DNA of 29,421 nucleotides. Origin: a virus. The translations under genes and the position numbers were made by a program. The stretch spans positions 1 through 29,421 of IMG/VR virus record IMGVR_UViG_3300013004_000139. The stretch is one strand, 5' to 3'. Positions 7,547 to 15,382 of the stretch are shown here, in pieces (position 1 is the stretch's first letter; each line of letters starts with the position of its first letter). The notes beneath the pieces were generated by a model. The model was not told where the DNA came from and did no database searches. It saw only the letters and a list, made by a program, of their open reading frames with translations.

Positions 7547-7915
7547 TTACTCATCTCCGTAAAGTTCTATGGTCTTTTTGGCTGCCATTACTGCACCGAT
7601 ATCATTTAGCGATGGGATTAGGCCCTGCTTCATACGATCAATTTGCTCGCTATACTCTTCGTCGCTAATTCTTGCAGTTCCTGCGAAAAATACTGGAGAC
7701 CCATTTGGCTCTCCGTGATAAGCAGCTGCCTGCTTTAGCTTAGCAATTTGGTTTTCGTCACCTTTATTAGCTGGGATATTAAGAATGTTTCCGTCGCCAT
7801 CAGTAAACCACTTACCATTAGCCTTTTTCCAAACATATACCCCCCAAGAGTATCCAGTTGGTTCTACTAGTGTTACCTTGGCCTTACCAAGAGCTTCTGC
7901 GAATTTGTCTTCCAT
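7547..7915 (-). CDS. Small conserved-type protein before the portal, function unknown
   Basis: A 122-aa soluble protein. It has a beta-hairpin-like start (YSWGVYVWKKANGKWFTDGD), a Lys/Gln helix (IAKLKQAAAYHGEPNGSPVF), then R-I-S-D-E-E-Y-S-E-Q-I-D-R-M-K-Q-G and a final helix. I do not know a family. Its position, two bases ahead of the portal start and coupled to it, suggests a packaging, portal-assembly or capsid accessory role, but nothing in the sequence proves this. The ATG at 7915 lies seven bases after an extended -10 (TGG-TATACT), so the message is probably leaderless or nearly so. A GTG two codons earlier (7921) is possible but less likely. Confidence 0.65.
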   Translation of the reverse strand: MEDKFAEALGKAKVTLVEPTGYSWGVYVWKKANGKWFTDGDGNILNIPANKGDENQIAKLKQAAAYHGEPNGSPVFFAGTARISDEEYSEQIDRMKQGLIPSLNDIGAVMAAKKTIELYGDE

Positions 7916-7922
7916 AACCACC

Positions 7923-7931
7923 AGTATACCA
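7923..7931 (-). promoter_or_regulatory. Extended -10 promoter at leaderless spacing, portal operon
   Basis: The minus strand reads TGG-TATACT, then seven bases, then the ATG at 7915. A transcript starting at the usual distance from the -10 would begin at or next to the start codon. It would drive the small gene and the portal behind it. Confidence 0.5.
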
Positions 7932-7933
7932 TA

Positions 7934-10900
7934 CTATACGGCAGTAATCACCTTATTTTGCCAAGCAATGCCCTGATAGTTATTATACTCGTAGCTTGTG
8001 ACACGTAAAGGCCTGTCATCGTCAATAATGATCTTGTTTGTTCCAGTATAAGTCTTATAGATGTCCGATGGGTTGATTCCAAAATATGTAGATGAAGAGA
8101 AAACAAGGACGCCGTTCCAGGTATAATCTTCGTTCCAGAAATCCCAGTCATAGGTGTCTGGGTTATCATATTTAGCTGTATACCAGGATCTAAGGGTTTG
8201 CCTCTGTATTTCTTGAAGGTTTGTAGACTGGTACTGAGAAATGTTATTTACTAAAACTGAGCCAGTTATTCTAAAGCCTCCAGCATAAGAGTCAAAGTCT
8301 AGAATTCTTGGGAACGATATACCTAAAACCCCCCAGTCGTTTAGGGTAATTACTGGCTCTCTAACAATCTTTCCATTCCAATAAAAGGCAATTCCATTCT
8401 CAAATCTTCCAGTTCTAGCATTAATTCCATAAATTCTTGCTCTTTGACCAGTGGTATCATTTGCAACAATAAAGAACTTAATGTACGTATCTTTGCTTTC
8501 TATTTCAAAAATTTGTTCTGGAGTTGTAGGAAACTTTTCTTGGCCATACCGAATAAAAGCCTGCAAGGCAATAACTTTATAGCTTTGTGCTAAATTTTGA
8601 TTAATAGGTATAGACAGACCACGGTCTACCAAGGCATCATAATTACCTACCTTTTGAATTCCGCTATCTTTGGTGAGATACAGGTAAGGGGTGCTACCCT
8701 TATAAATTCTAAAAGGATTTCTTGATTTATAATCAAAGTAAGACCCGTACTTAAGGTATGGAAAGACGGACACCCCAAATCTTGTTCCTACTGGATTAGA
8801 GGTTCTTTCATTAAATGCCTGCGATGCATATTGCAGCTTCTTTACGATCAGTGGGCTGCTTATGGTGTCTGGAATTGACCACTCTAAATGAGTTACTAGA
8901 GATACGTCTGATATCCGAATGCCTTTTGGTGGATAGATAATAGTTCCATTAACTACTTCATACTTAGTTGTAATCCATTCTGATCCTGGAGATATTACTC
9001 CGTTTTGAGGAACAGGAGCTTTTGTAAAGTAAGAATCTTTCGATGATGGTTGATTTTTTAAGTATTGAAAAGAAACGTAAGATCTAACTAGATTTTGCTC
9101 TGTATTTCTTGTCTTGCCAGAAAAACTTTGAATTGCTGGGTAATCGATGTTAAACTGAATAAAGTCTAAATCGTAATACTTTTTATTGAAAGTATCTGAA
9201 ACGTATTGAGCAAAATATGTAAGAGGCAAGTAGTCTTCCCAATACCCATCTACAGCAATCCCCATGCTCAAAGAGCTGTCTCCTCTAAATGTTGGAATTA
9301 GGGTATAGCTAGCAATAAACTCTTTTATAAAGCTAAGGCTTATTAATGAGTCCGCCCCTGGACTAGGCCCCTCTAAAACTTCGTCATAGTCTGGATCGTC
9401 TTCAAAAAGCTCATCTCCAGCATCATACGTAATTTCTTCTGGGTATTCTTCAAAAAAGTCTTCGTAGTTGTAGTAAGTCATAAGACCACTGTTATCGAAA
9501 AGCTGTGATATCTTGTCTAGACTATACTTTGAGCAAAAACTAAAGCTGTTTATATCTCCAACAAAAGTGTTATCAAAGGTTTTGTCTCCACCAATTGATA
9601 GCGATAATCTATTTTTATTATTAAAAAATGCTGATGTTGCTTGGCCAAAACTTGTTGAAAATTTATCTAAGCTTATGCCAGCAATAACATTTCTGTTTTC
9701 TACCACAGCTGACTCAGAGTATATTTCTGTAGACTGCCCATCAACATAAAGCCTATAAATTAAGTTAGCGTCTTCTATATATACTTCTAAAAAGTTTGAG
9801 TTAGTTTTGTCTTCTATCTTAAATAATATTTGCTTCTCTTCTTGAAGCTCTGAAACCTTAAATATTCCAAAAAGTGCCTTTAGGTCTTGCCTTAAAATGT
9901 TTAATGTTTCAAATGATATGTAAGCATTTTTCCCTAAAAAGTTAAAGTATGTTGGATTGTCTGGAATGTTAGAGCCTATCCCAACTATTAAATTGTCTAA
10001 ATAGTACTCTTGAAGATCTTTTGCCCATACGTCAGCTGTTGTGCCATCTTCAAATATAGGGGTTGGAAGAGAATATTCTGGTGCGGATAAAGCATCATCC
10101 TCTACTATCAAATTTTCAACAATGGCTTGGTCCCAACGACCAATATCTGGATAAGAATAATTGCTAGTGTAATCAGCAAAGGCGTAGTCGATTAAAACAG
10201 AGGTTCCTCCGTAAGCACTATTTGCATTTTCTGGGAACTCTACTGCCTGACCGTATGCAAACCTTCTTTTAGCAACGATAGCTGGAACTAGATATGGGTA
10301 TATGGCAACACAGTCAATATCTAAAATTCCAGAGAGTGGGGCATAAAAACCAAGCCAGTCATTATTTTTTTCTACTCCTCCAACCAATACTGTTTCTTCT
10401 GCTAGAGGAACGGTTTGTGTGGAATAGGATATTGTGATAGCCTGCTCTCCGTTAATCAACAATGAGGCTGAGTTTTCCGAAACCTTAAAGTCTAGAAGCA
10501 TTGGCCTGCCCCATTCTCCAATAGGGTGAGATCCTCTTGATTCACCAACCTGAATTGTTATAAAAGGTCCATAAGCGTATATACCATCTGTAGAGCCAAT
10601 AGGACCAAATATTTTACTAGCAGTTACATCGTTATAATCGATCCTTGCCCACATTTCTGCGGTATACTCTCTATACCTTCCAGCCTCATTTAAGAATCCT
10701 TGCCCAGGAATAATTAGAGATGGTTTGACTACGTTGCTATCAAGGTTACTGATAATCCTTGTCACATTTGAAGAACCATAAACCATTGGTGCTCCAGAAT
10801 TTTTAGCAAGCATTTTGTTGTCATTAATAAAGTAGTATCCATCTAAATCTTGTAGTCCATAGGACTTTGCATCTATGGCCGAATAAGAGAATGGAACATC

Positions 10901-11539
10901 CACTGGTAGAGATTGTCCAAAAACTCCAGGGGATGTGGCCAAAAACTCTTCAGACCACTGTCCAAAAGTAATACCATTAACATAAAATTGATACTCGTTT
11001 GGCAAGCCACCATTATTAACGTGATTAATTCTTATTACTATTTTTATTGGGTTTACAGTTTGCGGTATGCTAAAGGTTTCTGAAATTAAGCTCCATTTGT
11101 TACTAATTTGAGAATCAAATTTTCTAAGAACAGGGCTAGATAATCCGTCGTGGATGTAACCAATTTCATAAGAAAGCACGAATGGATTTGCAGCAAAAAT
11201 ATAAGCACCAATAGAAAAAGTCTCTAGGTCACTGCTCATTAGCAATGGACTAATAACTCCAGAACTGGTTAGGGTTATCTGATTAGTCTGAGATACTCCA
11301 ATTATTGGCTTTACAGTAGTAGTTGAAGTAGTTGGTAGTGGTTCATTTAGGATATCTAGATTTTGTTCTTTTGTACCGTTCGAAATTGTCCAAGCATTAG
11401 CGTCTGGAGAAGATCTGTAGATATCTCTTTTTGCATTAGAGATTAAGGAAATATAGTCAGCCTGATCGTCTAACGCCCACATCGCAATAGGATGCTCGCT
11501 AAAAATTTTCTCTGCATATAGGTTAGACGGATTTGCCAT
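7934..11539 (-). CDS. Giant LamG-like virion surface protein
   Basis: A 1201-aa protein opening with MANPSNLYAEKIFSEHPIAM and then W-A-L-D-D, a start I associate with large actinophage minor structural proteins. It is almost entirely beta-strand. At least three concanavalin A/LamG-like sandwiches are suggested by the pattern of strand plus T-x-E-M-W-A-R (about residues 285-400: SASLLINGEQAITISY), by FSIGAYIF near 115, and by a third around 540-680 (ILFKIEDKTNSNFLEVYIED). A very acidic linker lies near 690-725 (EEYPEEITYDAGDELFEDD). LamG-like domains bind glycans or proteins, so a receptor-binding or capsid-surface role is likely. No enzyme motif is evident. The ATG has TGGAG nine bases ahead. 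Its place right before the head genes rather than after the tape measure is unusual. Confidence 0.65.
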   Translation of the reverse strand: MANPSNLYAEKIFSEHPIAMWALDDQADYISLISNAKRDIYRSSPDANAWTISNGTKEQNLDILNEPLPTTSTTTVKPIIGVSQTNQITLTSSGVISPLLMSSDLETFSIGAYIFAANPFVLSYEIGYIHDGLSSPVLRKFDSQISNKWSLISETFSIPQTVNPIKIVIRINHVNNGGLPNEYQFYVNGITFGQWSEEFLATSPGVFGQSLPVDVPFSYSAIDAKSYGLQDLDGYYFINDNKMLAKNSGAPMVYGSSNVTRIISNLDSNVVKPSLIIPGQGFLNEAGRYREYTAEMWARIDYNDVTASKIFGPIGSTDGIYAYGPFITIQVGESRGSHPIGEWGRPMLLDFKVSENSASLLINGEQAITISYSTQTVPLAEETVLVGGVEKNNDWLGFYAPLSGILDIDCVAIYPYLVPAIVAKRRFAYGQAVEFPENANSAYGGTSVLIDYAFADYTSNYSYPDIGRWDQAIVENLIVEDDALSAPEYSLPTPIFEDGTTADVWAKDLQEYYLDNLIVGIGSNIPDNPTYFNFLGKNAYISFETLNILRQDLKALFGIFKVSELQEEKQILFKIEDKTNSNFLEVYIEDANLIYRLYVDGQSTEIYSESAVVENRNVIAGISLDKFSTSFGQATSAFFNNKNRLSLSIGGDKTFDNTFVGDINSFSFCSKYSLDKISQLFDNSGLMTYYNYEDFFEEYPEEITYDAGDELFEDDPDYDEVLEGPSPGADSLISLSFIKEFIASYTLIPTFRGDSSLSMGIAVDGYWEDYLPLTYFAQYVSDTFNKKYYDLDFIQFNIDYPAIQSFSGKTRNTEQNLVRSYVSFQYLKNQPSSKDSYFTKAPVPQNGVISPGSEWITTKYEVVNGTIIYPPKGIRISDVSLVTHLEWSIPDTISSPLIVKKLQYASQAFNERTSNPVGTRFGVSVFPYLKYGSYFDYKSRNPFRIYKGSTPYLYLTKDSGIQKVGNYDALVDRGLSIPINQNLAQSYKVIALQAFIRYGQEKFPTTPEQIFEIESKDTYIKFFIVANDTTGQRARIYGINARTGRFENGIAFYWNGKIVREPVITLNDWGVLGISFPRILDFDSYAGGFRITGSVLVNNISQYQSTNLQEIQRQTLRSWYTAKYDNPDTYDWDFWNEDYTWNGVLVFSSSTYFGINPSDIYKTYTGTNKIIIDDDRPLRVTSYEYNNYQGIAWQNKVITAV

Positions 11540-11554
11540 AATTTCTCCAGGTAT

Positions 11555-11563
11555 AGTTTATCA
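11555..11563 (-). promoter_or_regulatory. Possible extended -10 promoter for the LamG-like gene
   Basis: The minus strand reads TGA-TAAACT, 15 bases before the ATG at 11539. The hexamer matches TATAAT in four of six positions, so it is weaker than the other members of this promoter set. Confidence 0.3.
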
Positions 11564-11566
11564 CAG

Positions 11567-12430
11567 TTAAGGGATATACGTGCTTTGACTTATAGCCCAA
11601 GACGATGTAGATGAATCATAAGTATAAACTAAAGATTCTACCCAGGTAGATGTTGCTGAGTCATATACATGAACTACTCCTTCTTTCCACTCAGAAGTTG
11701 CTGTATCGTATATCTGAATAACACCCTTGGCACCACGAACCACTATCTTTAAGTTTGTTGTGGCAGTTCCACCAGCACCAGTAGCCGTTAGAACTAGATT
11801 GTAGGTACCTCGACTATTTCTGCTGGGTGTTCCAGATATAGTTCCAGCTGAAGAGTTAAGAGATAATCCAGCTGGCAAGGATCCAGACGTAATTGAATAG
11901 CTAGTTGTGTTGCTAGCTGATAAACTTATGCTTTTTGCCTCTAACTCTATTGCATCATCGCTGCTTGGTGGTGTGCCTGAACCCCATATTGGGGCTGGAG
12001 TAAAAGATGGAAAGAATGGAAAAAATGGGAAGAATGGAAAATACGGTGGAAAGAAAGGAGGAGGAGCAACAACTGTAAAGCTAAATGATACAGATGCACT
12101 TCCAACTAGACCAACAGCATTCCAGTTTGCACTAGCAGTATAGGTTCCAGGAGAAAGGGCTTGAAAGCCTGACACAGTTCTTGGGAAAAATGGACTAGCA
12201 ACGTTTCCAGAACCAAAATCATAGCTTCTGTTTTGAGCATTTACTACCTGAACCCCTCCAACAGTAGCATCCCACCCAGCACCAGAAGATCCAAAACCAG
12301 AAAAATTAGCATTGTTATCAAGAATAGAGACTGACCAGTCTGCACCAGATCCATCGGCTCTTCCATTAACTGTTAAAGTTAATCTGGCACGGGTATTGGA
12401 GTCAGAGGTTGCTGAGCTTGCTGATGGCAT
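11567..12430 (-). CDS. Ig-like fibre/adhesin with Phe/Pro-rich linker and C-terminal repeats
   Basis: A 287-aa protein in four parts. Residues 1-120 are a Ser/Gly-rich beta domain that ends in SASVSFSFTVV. Residues 123-145 are a Phe/Pro-rich linker (PPPFFPPYFPFFPFFPFFP). Residues 175-232 form a putative-Ig (He_PIG) domain with the diagnostic SLPAGLSLNSSAGTISGTPS. Residues 236-280 are three tandem 15-residue repeats of the form G-V-x-x-x-Y-D-S-A-T-S-x-W-x-E. There is no signal peptide, so this is a virion protein, probably a fibre tip or decoration. It sits between a collagen-like fibre and the LamG-like protein. The ATG has GGTGA seven bases ahead. The Phe/Pro linker is shared with two other genes in the window. 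Confidence 0.65.
   Translation of the reverse strand: MPSASSATSDSNTRARLTLTVNGRADGSGADWSVSILDNNANFSGFGSSGAGWDATVGGVQVVNAQNRSYDFGSGNVASPFFPRTVSGFQALSPGTYTASANWNAVGLVGSASVSFSFTVVAPPPFFPPYFPFFPFFPFFPSFTPAPIWGSGTPPSSDDAIELEAKSISLSASNTTSYSITSGSLPAGLSLNSSAGTISGTPSRNSRGTYNLVLTATGAGGTATTNLKIVVRGAKGVIQIYDTATSEWKEGVVHVYDSATSTWVESLVYTYDSSTSSWAISQSTYIP
12008..12067. repeat. Phe/Pro-coding short tandem repeat
   Basis: Degenerate 9- and 12-base units of the form GGAAGAAT / GGTGGAAAGAA on the plus strand encode the F-F-P / F-P-P tract of the Ig-like protein on the minus strand. Unit lengths are multiples of three, so copy-number change would not break the frame. It is more diverged than the array at 23898-24066. 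Confidence 0.6.
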
Positions 12431-12474
12431 TTAAGTCACCAACTTTCAATAATAAGACTATAGAGCAACATAGA

Positions 12475-13437
12475 TTAAATCTTTATCCAAATGTCGCCGT
12501 TAACCATTCCTATTGTTGGGGTAGCTGTTTGTACAAATAAGGCACGATTATTGTATTTTGATGAGTTTGTTGCAGTTCCACTAAAAGTAGTTGCTGTTAC
12601 AGTCCCAGTAAAAGTTGGATCAGTCTGAACTGAAAGTGTAGATCCAGTAAGAGACAGTGGCGAGTTCACGGTATAGGTTCCTGCTGGGCCTGTGGGTCCT
12701 GCTGGGCCCTGTGGTCCAACACCTCCAGTTTGTGTCCAAGTAATATTATCTGTTCCAATAATTATTGATCCGTCTGGTCCTGTGCCAGAAGAATTCATAA
12801 TATATACTTTATCTGCAAAGGTTCCAGAAACTACAAAAACAAAATCTCCAACGTTAACATCTTGCGGAGTTGCATTATCATAATCTGTTGCTCTGGTAAA
12901 TCTCCATTTTGTTGTAGAAGATCCAGCATTTGTAAGAGTATAAATTCCGTTTTCTGAACTATTAGCTCTGCCAGTAAACAATACTCTCTGAGTTGTTGTT
13001 GGGGTTACTCCGCTTATAGCTGTAATTGCACCATTTGCATTAGCCTCAATATATGCCCCAACTCCAAAGCCTCCATCAGCTCCGACCGTTCCAGCAAAGT
13101 ATGTGCTTACTCCCGCACCAGAGTCTTCCGACAAAGTTACTACAGATTGATGAGCATTTGTTATTCCAGCTGGGCCCTGTGGTCCTGCTGGTCCAGTAGC
13201 TCCAACTAAAGAGGCTAACCACTGAGATTGGCTACCACTGTATCCGTTAGCAACAGCTAATTCATAAGCAGATTTTCCATCAAGGGATGCTAGCGAATTC
13301 CAGGCAGTAAGGCCATCGCCAATCTTAATAACGTTAGTATCAAAGGCAAATCCAACTTCTCCCACAGCCAAAACGGTATTCGCAGTAGACCACTGGAGGG
13401 CAGTACCACGTCTCTGAAGCATTCTGTATAGGGTCAT
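12475..13437 (-). CDS. Collagen-like tail fibre protein
   Basis: A 320-aa fibre. Residues 1-50 match the fibre N-terminal domain RRGTALQWSTANTVLAVGEV, then K-I-G-D-G-x-T-A-W, shared with the 673-aa fibre at 25725. Next comes SAYELAVANGYSGSQSQWLA, the motif that often precedes phage collagen. Two collagen-like G-X-Y blocks follow: residues 79-91 (GATGPAGPQGPAG) and 241-253 (GPQGPAGPTGPAG). Between them is a beta domain (about 115-235) with N-G-I-Y-T-L-T-N-A-G-S and F-T-R-A-T-D-Y-D-N, known from many phage fibres. The C-terminus is a short beta region. It trimerises in family members and carries host-recognition tips. The start at 13437 has no ribosome site and lies six bases after an extended -10, so translation is probably leaderless. 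Confidence 0.8.
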   Translation of the reverse strand: MTLYRMLQRRGTALQWSTANTVLAVGEVGFAFDTNVIKIGDGLTAWNSLASLDGKSAYELAVANGYSGSQSQWLASLVGATGPAGPQGPAGITNAHQSVVTLSEDSGAGVSTYFAGTVGADGGFGVGAYIEANANGAITAISGVTPTTTQRVLFTGRANSSENGIYTLTNAGSSTTKWRFTRATDYDNATPQDVNVGDFVFVVSGTFADKVYIMNSSGTGPDGSIIIGTDNITWTQTGGVGPQGPAGPTGPAGTYTVNSPLSLTGSTLSVQTDPTFTGTVTATTFSGTATNSSKYNNRALFVQTATPTIGMVNGDIWIKI

Positions 13438-13443
13438 AAGTCT

Positions 13444-13452
13444 ATTTTACCA
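13444..13452 (-). promoter_or_regulatory. Extended -10 promoter, leaderless, collagen-like fibre
   Basis: The minus strand reads TGG-TAAAAT, then six bases (AGACTT), then the ATG at 13437. This spacing places the transcription start on or next to the A of the ATG, and there is no purine-rich ribosome site. It shares a 74-base divergent region with the plus-strand promoter at 13461-13490. Confidence 0.55.
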
Positions 13453-13460
13453 CAAGATTA

Positions 13461-13490
13461 TTGATTTTATCGGTTTATTCATGATACAAT
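13461..13490 (+). promoter_or_regulatory. Promoter of the plus-strand oxygenase island
   Basis: TTGATT (13461-13466), an 18-base spacer, and TACAAT (13485-13490) with the TGA extension at 13482-13484. A GGAG ribosome site at 13501-13504 and the ATG at 13512 follow. It is the only promoter of the set with a recognisable -35. Its -35 lies only nine bases beyond the upstream edge of the divergent -10 at 13444-13452, so the two promoters could interfere. Confidence 0.6.
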
Positions 13491-13511
13491 TAATAGTTAA
13501 GGAGATTACTT

Positions 13512-14192
13512 ATGTCAGTTCAAATTATAGACAATTTTATTTCAGATAGTGATGCCAGGACCATTATTGATGACTTATCCCCGCATTTAGTGGATAGTGA
13601 TAGATTCGGTATGGCTGAAACCCGCTTTGAAGACTATATGGAGATCTTAAGGAATATATATGATGGTAAGCCAATTCTTGATGGCAAGATGTCTGGCCCT
13701 GGGCTTGCACTTTTTACGGACACAATAAATCGTGTTGGAAAAGAAATTAATAAATTTTATGATGTAGACGTTGTCCCTATAAACCCAATGATGGCACTAA
13801 TCTCTAAGGGTGGAGAGAATCGTGGACTTCACTGTGATGCTGTACAGCTAGACGGAAGTCCTTGGGATGACGGAAATACCTTGCTTGAAGACCTAGAATT
13901 TTCTGCACTAGTTTACCTAAACAGCTGTGGCACTGACTATACTGGAGGAGAAATATCTTTTCCAAATCAGGAATTAAAAATTAGCCCTAATTCTGGACAA
14001 ATGATTTTTTTCCGAGGAGATGTAGACCACCCACATGGAGTTGCAGAGGTAACTTCTGGAGAAAGATATGCCCTAATTTTGTTTTATGGTAGATCTGACC
14101 GTGTCAGAATTTACCTTCAATATAAAGCTGGCGAGCCTATGGGTGAAGATTTAGACTACATCCATTTACAAAAAACTTCTGACATGCTATAA
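13512..14192 (+). CDS. 2OG-Fe(II) oxygenase, prolyl-4-hydroxylase-like (plus-strand copy 1)
   Basis: A 226-aa member of the P4H-type 2-oxoglutarate/Fe(II) oxygenases, which use O2 and 2OG to hydroxylate C-H bonds. The iron ligands are H107 and D109 (GLHCDA) and H175 (HPHGVAEVTSGERY), with R185 to bind 2OG. The core strands LVYLN and TGGEISFPNQELKISPNSGQ, then the I-F-F-R-G-D turn, fit the family. An insertion of about 12 residues (DGSPWDDGNTLL) follows the HxD. The N-terminus is an acidic helix with NFISDSDARTIID, the usual family opening. Neighbours on the same strand are two small unknowns and another oxygenase. It has its own promoter and a GGAG ribosome site seven bases before the ATG. 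The substrate is unknown. Confidence 0.85.
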   Translation: MSVQIIDNFISDSDARTIIDDLSPHLVDSDRFGMAETRFEDYMEILRNIYDGKPILDGKMSGPGLALFTDTINRVGKEINKFYDVDVVPINPMMALISKGGENRGLHCDAVQLDGSPWDDGNTLLEDLEFSALVYLNSCGTDYTGGEISFPNQELKISPNSGQMIFFRGDVDHPHGVAEVTSGERYALILFYGRSDRVRIYLQYKAGEPMGEDLDYIHLQKTSDML

Positions 14193-14193
14193 T
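14185..14193 (+). promoter_or_regulatory. Extended -10 promoter for the small-gene pair
   Basis: TGC-TATAAT overlaps the last codons of the oxygenase gene. It is followed by an AGGA ribosome site (14219-14222) and the ATG at 14230. No -35 was looked for beyond the expected spacing and none stands out. Confidence 0.55.
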
Positions 14194-14229
14194 ATTCTAA
14201 AGAAATAGTCTAGAGAATAGGATATTATA

Positions 14230-14424
14230 ATGACTAAAAATGAAGTAGTCGACCAGATGGTTGAAATTGCAGAAGACTTTAATCTTTTGGCAATCGAAAA
14301 CGCTGGCTTACCAGAAGATCAAATTAAGCAAATGATTGAGCAAGTTCGGCCTCAGCTATATACAATCCAGGGTGAGATTTATGACTTCTTGCTTTCACAG
14401 GGTATTATTAAAGAAGACGCATAG
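14230..14424 (+). CDS. Small acidic helical protein, unknown
   Basis: A 64-aa protein that looks all-helical: MTKNEVVDQMVEIAEDFNLL, then a second helix with GLPEDQIKQMIEQVRP and a third ending SQGIIKEDA. No family, signal peptide or transmembrane segment is seen. The start is an ATG seven bases after AGGA, with its own extended -10 promoter. It is followed by a small gene overlapping its stop by one base (TAGTG) and then by an oxygenase, so it may belong to the same function, for instance as a chaperone or partner subunit. That is speculation. Confidence 0.6.
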   Translation: MTKNEVVDQMVEIAEDFNLLAIENAGLPEDQIKQMIEQVRPQLYTIQGEIYDFLLSQGIIKEDA

Positions 14425-14606
14425 TGATTTTTAGTTACCGTGCTACCCCAGATTTTGCACTAGCTTTTTATGAAGAAAACGGCCAGACTGTATCTTTTGA
14501 TGTAGATCTTTTTAATGCCACTCTTAGTATAGAAGCTCCTGACGAGGATACTGCAGATAAAATCAGAATGACAATTACTGATATTAGAATGTGGGAAAGG
14601 ATTTAA
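14424..14606 (+). CDS. Small protein, unknown, possibly beta-sandwich-like
   Basis: A 60-aa protein starting on GTG that overlaps the previous TAG by one base. It has alternating strands (SYRATPDFALAFYEENGQTV; SFDVDLFNATLSIEAPDE) and a short helix near the C-terminus (EDTADKIRMTITDIRMWERI). No family is recognised. Translational coupling to the helical protein before it and the oxygenase after it suggests the three are co-regulated. With only 60 residues and a GTG start, its reality is less certain than that of its neighbours. Confidence 0.5.
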   Translation: MIFSYRATPDFALAFYEENGQTVSFDVDLFNATLSIEAPDEDTADKIRMTITDIRMWERI

Positions 14607-14611
14607 TTTCC

Positions 14612-15373
14612 TTGATAGTAAAACAACTTTCTAAAGATATTTTATACATTGAGAATGTTTTTGAAAAAGCTCAGGAATTTGTGGATAAAATAGAAGAGTT
14701 TGAAAAAGATCCTGAAATGTATTCTGTAATTCCTAAATGGGAAAATTGGCATGACGGTGAACCATACCAAGATGAAGATGGAGAATGGCAAACATCTTAT
14801 CACGACCATGCAAAAGGAAAGCAAAAGCTTTTTGATTGGAACAGGTCTTCTACGCTTTTTAATAACCTTTGGCCAGTTCCAGAAGACAATTTTACAGATT
14901 ATGCTCATGAAAAAACAGGACCAGTTATTGACCTAATTCATAAACCATATCTCGAAGCCTTAAAAATTTGGTATGCAAAAACTGGTCATAATGAGCTAGC
15001 CTATGTTTCAAAAAATTATACATTAAAAAAATATAACACTGGTGGTGCCATTGGAACACATATTGACAAGAATACCGAAGACCCCCTAAGCACTATGGAC
15101 TATACTTCACTTTTTTATTTAACAGATAACTATGATGGAGGAGAGATTCAATTTCCAGACATAGATCTAACCTTAAAACCATCTGCTGGAAGTGTTTTAA
15201 TTTTTCCAACCACTCTACCACATACTGCCCTTGAGGTTTTAGGTGGAGACAAGTATTTTATTTTTATGTATATACATACAGAGTTTGGCCATACAACTAG
15301 TCTTTATGAAGAAATGGCTGCTTTAAACGGAGCAATATTAGAGTCTCGTAAATCTTCGACCACCCAGTTTTAG
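14612..15373 (+). CDS. 2OG-Fe(II) oxygenase, prolyl-4-hydroxylase-like (plus-strand copy 2)
   Basis: About 253 aa in the form I prefer, with TTG at 14612 ten bases after AAAGGA. A GTG at 14591, overlapping the previous gene by 16 bases, is the alternative and adds seven residues. With the TTG start the triad is H150 and D152 (GTHIDK), H204 (LPHTALEV) and K214 for 2OG. The core reads TSLFYLTDNYDGGEIQFPDI, then DLTLKPSAGSVLIFPTTLP, very close to the copies at 19390 and 20181. The N-terminal half (about 1-120) is a long helical extension with a charged H-D-G-E-P-Y-Q-D-E-D-G-E-W stretch unlike the minus-strand copies. It ends nine bases from the convergent methyltransferase gene, with no terminator visible between them. 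Confidence 0.85.
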   Translation: MIVKQLSKDILYIENVFEKAQEFVDKIEEFEKDPEMYSVIPKWENWHDGEPYQDEDGEWQTSYHDHAKGKQKLFDWNRSSTLFNNLWPVPEDNFTDYAHEKTGPVIDLIHKPYLEALKIWYAKTGHNELAYVSKNYTLKKYNTGGAIGTHIDKNTEDPLSTMDYTSLFYLTDNYDGGEIQFPDIDLTLKPSAGSVLIFPTTLPHTALEVLGGDKYFIFMYIHTEFGHTTSLYEEMAALNGAILESRKSSTTQF

Positions 15374-15382
15374 GCTAATCTG

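Noticed and set aside
12457-12462. TATAGT as promoter for the Ig-like protein
   Set aside because: No TG at the extension position and no -35; evidence too weak to list.
15374-15382. Bidirectional terminator between convergent genes
   Set aside because: Only nine bases separate the stops and no stem-loop spans them.
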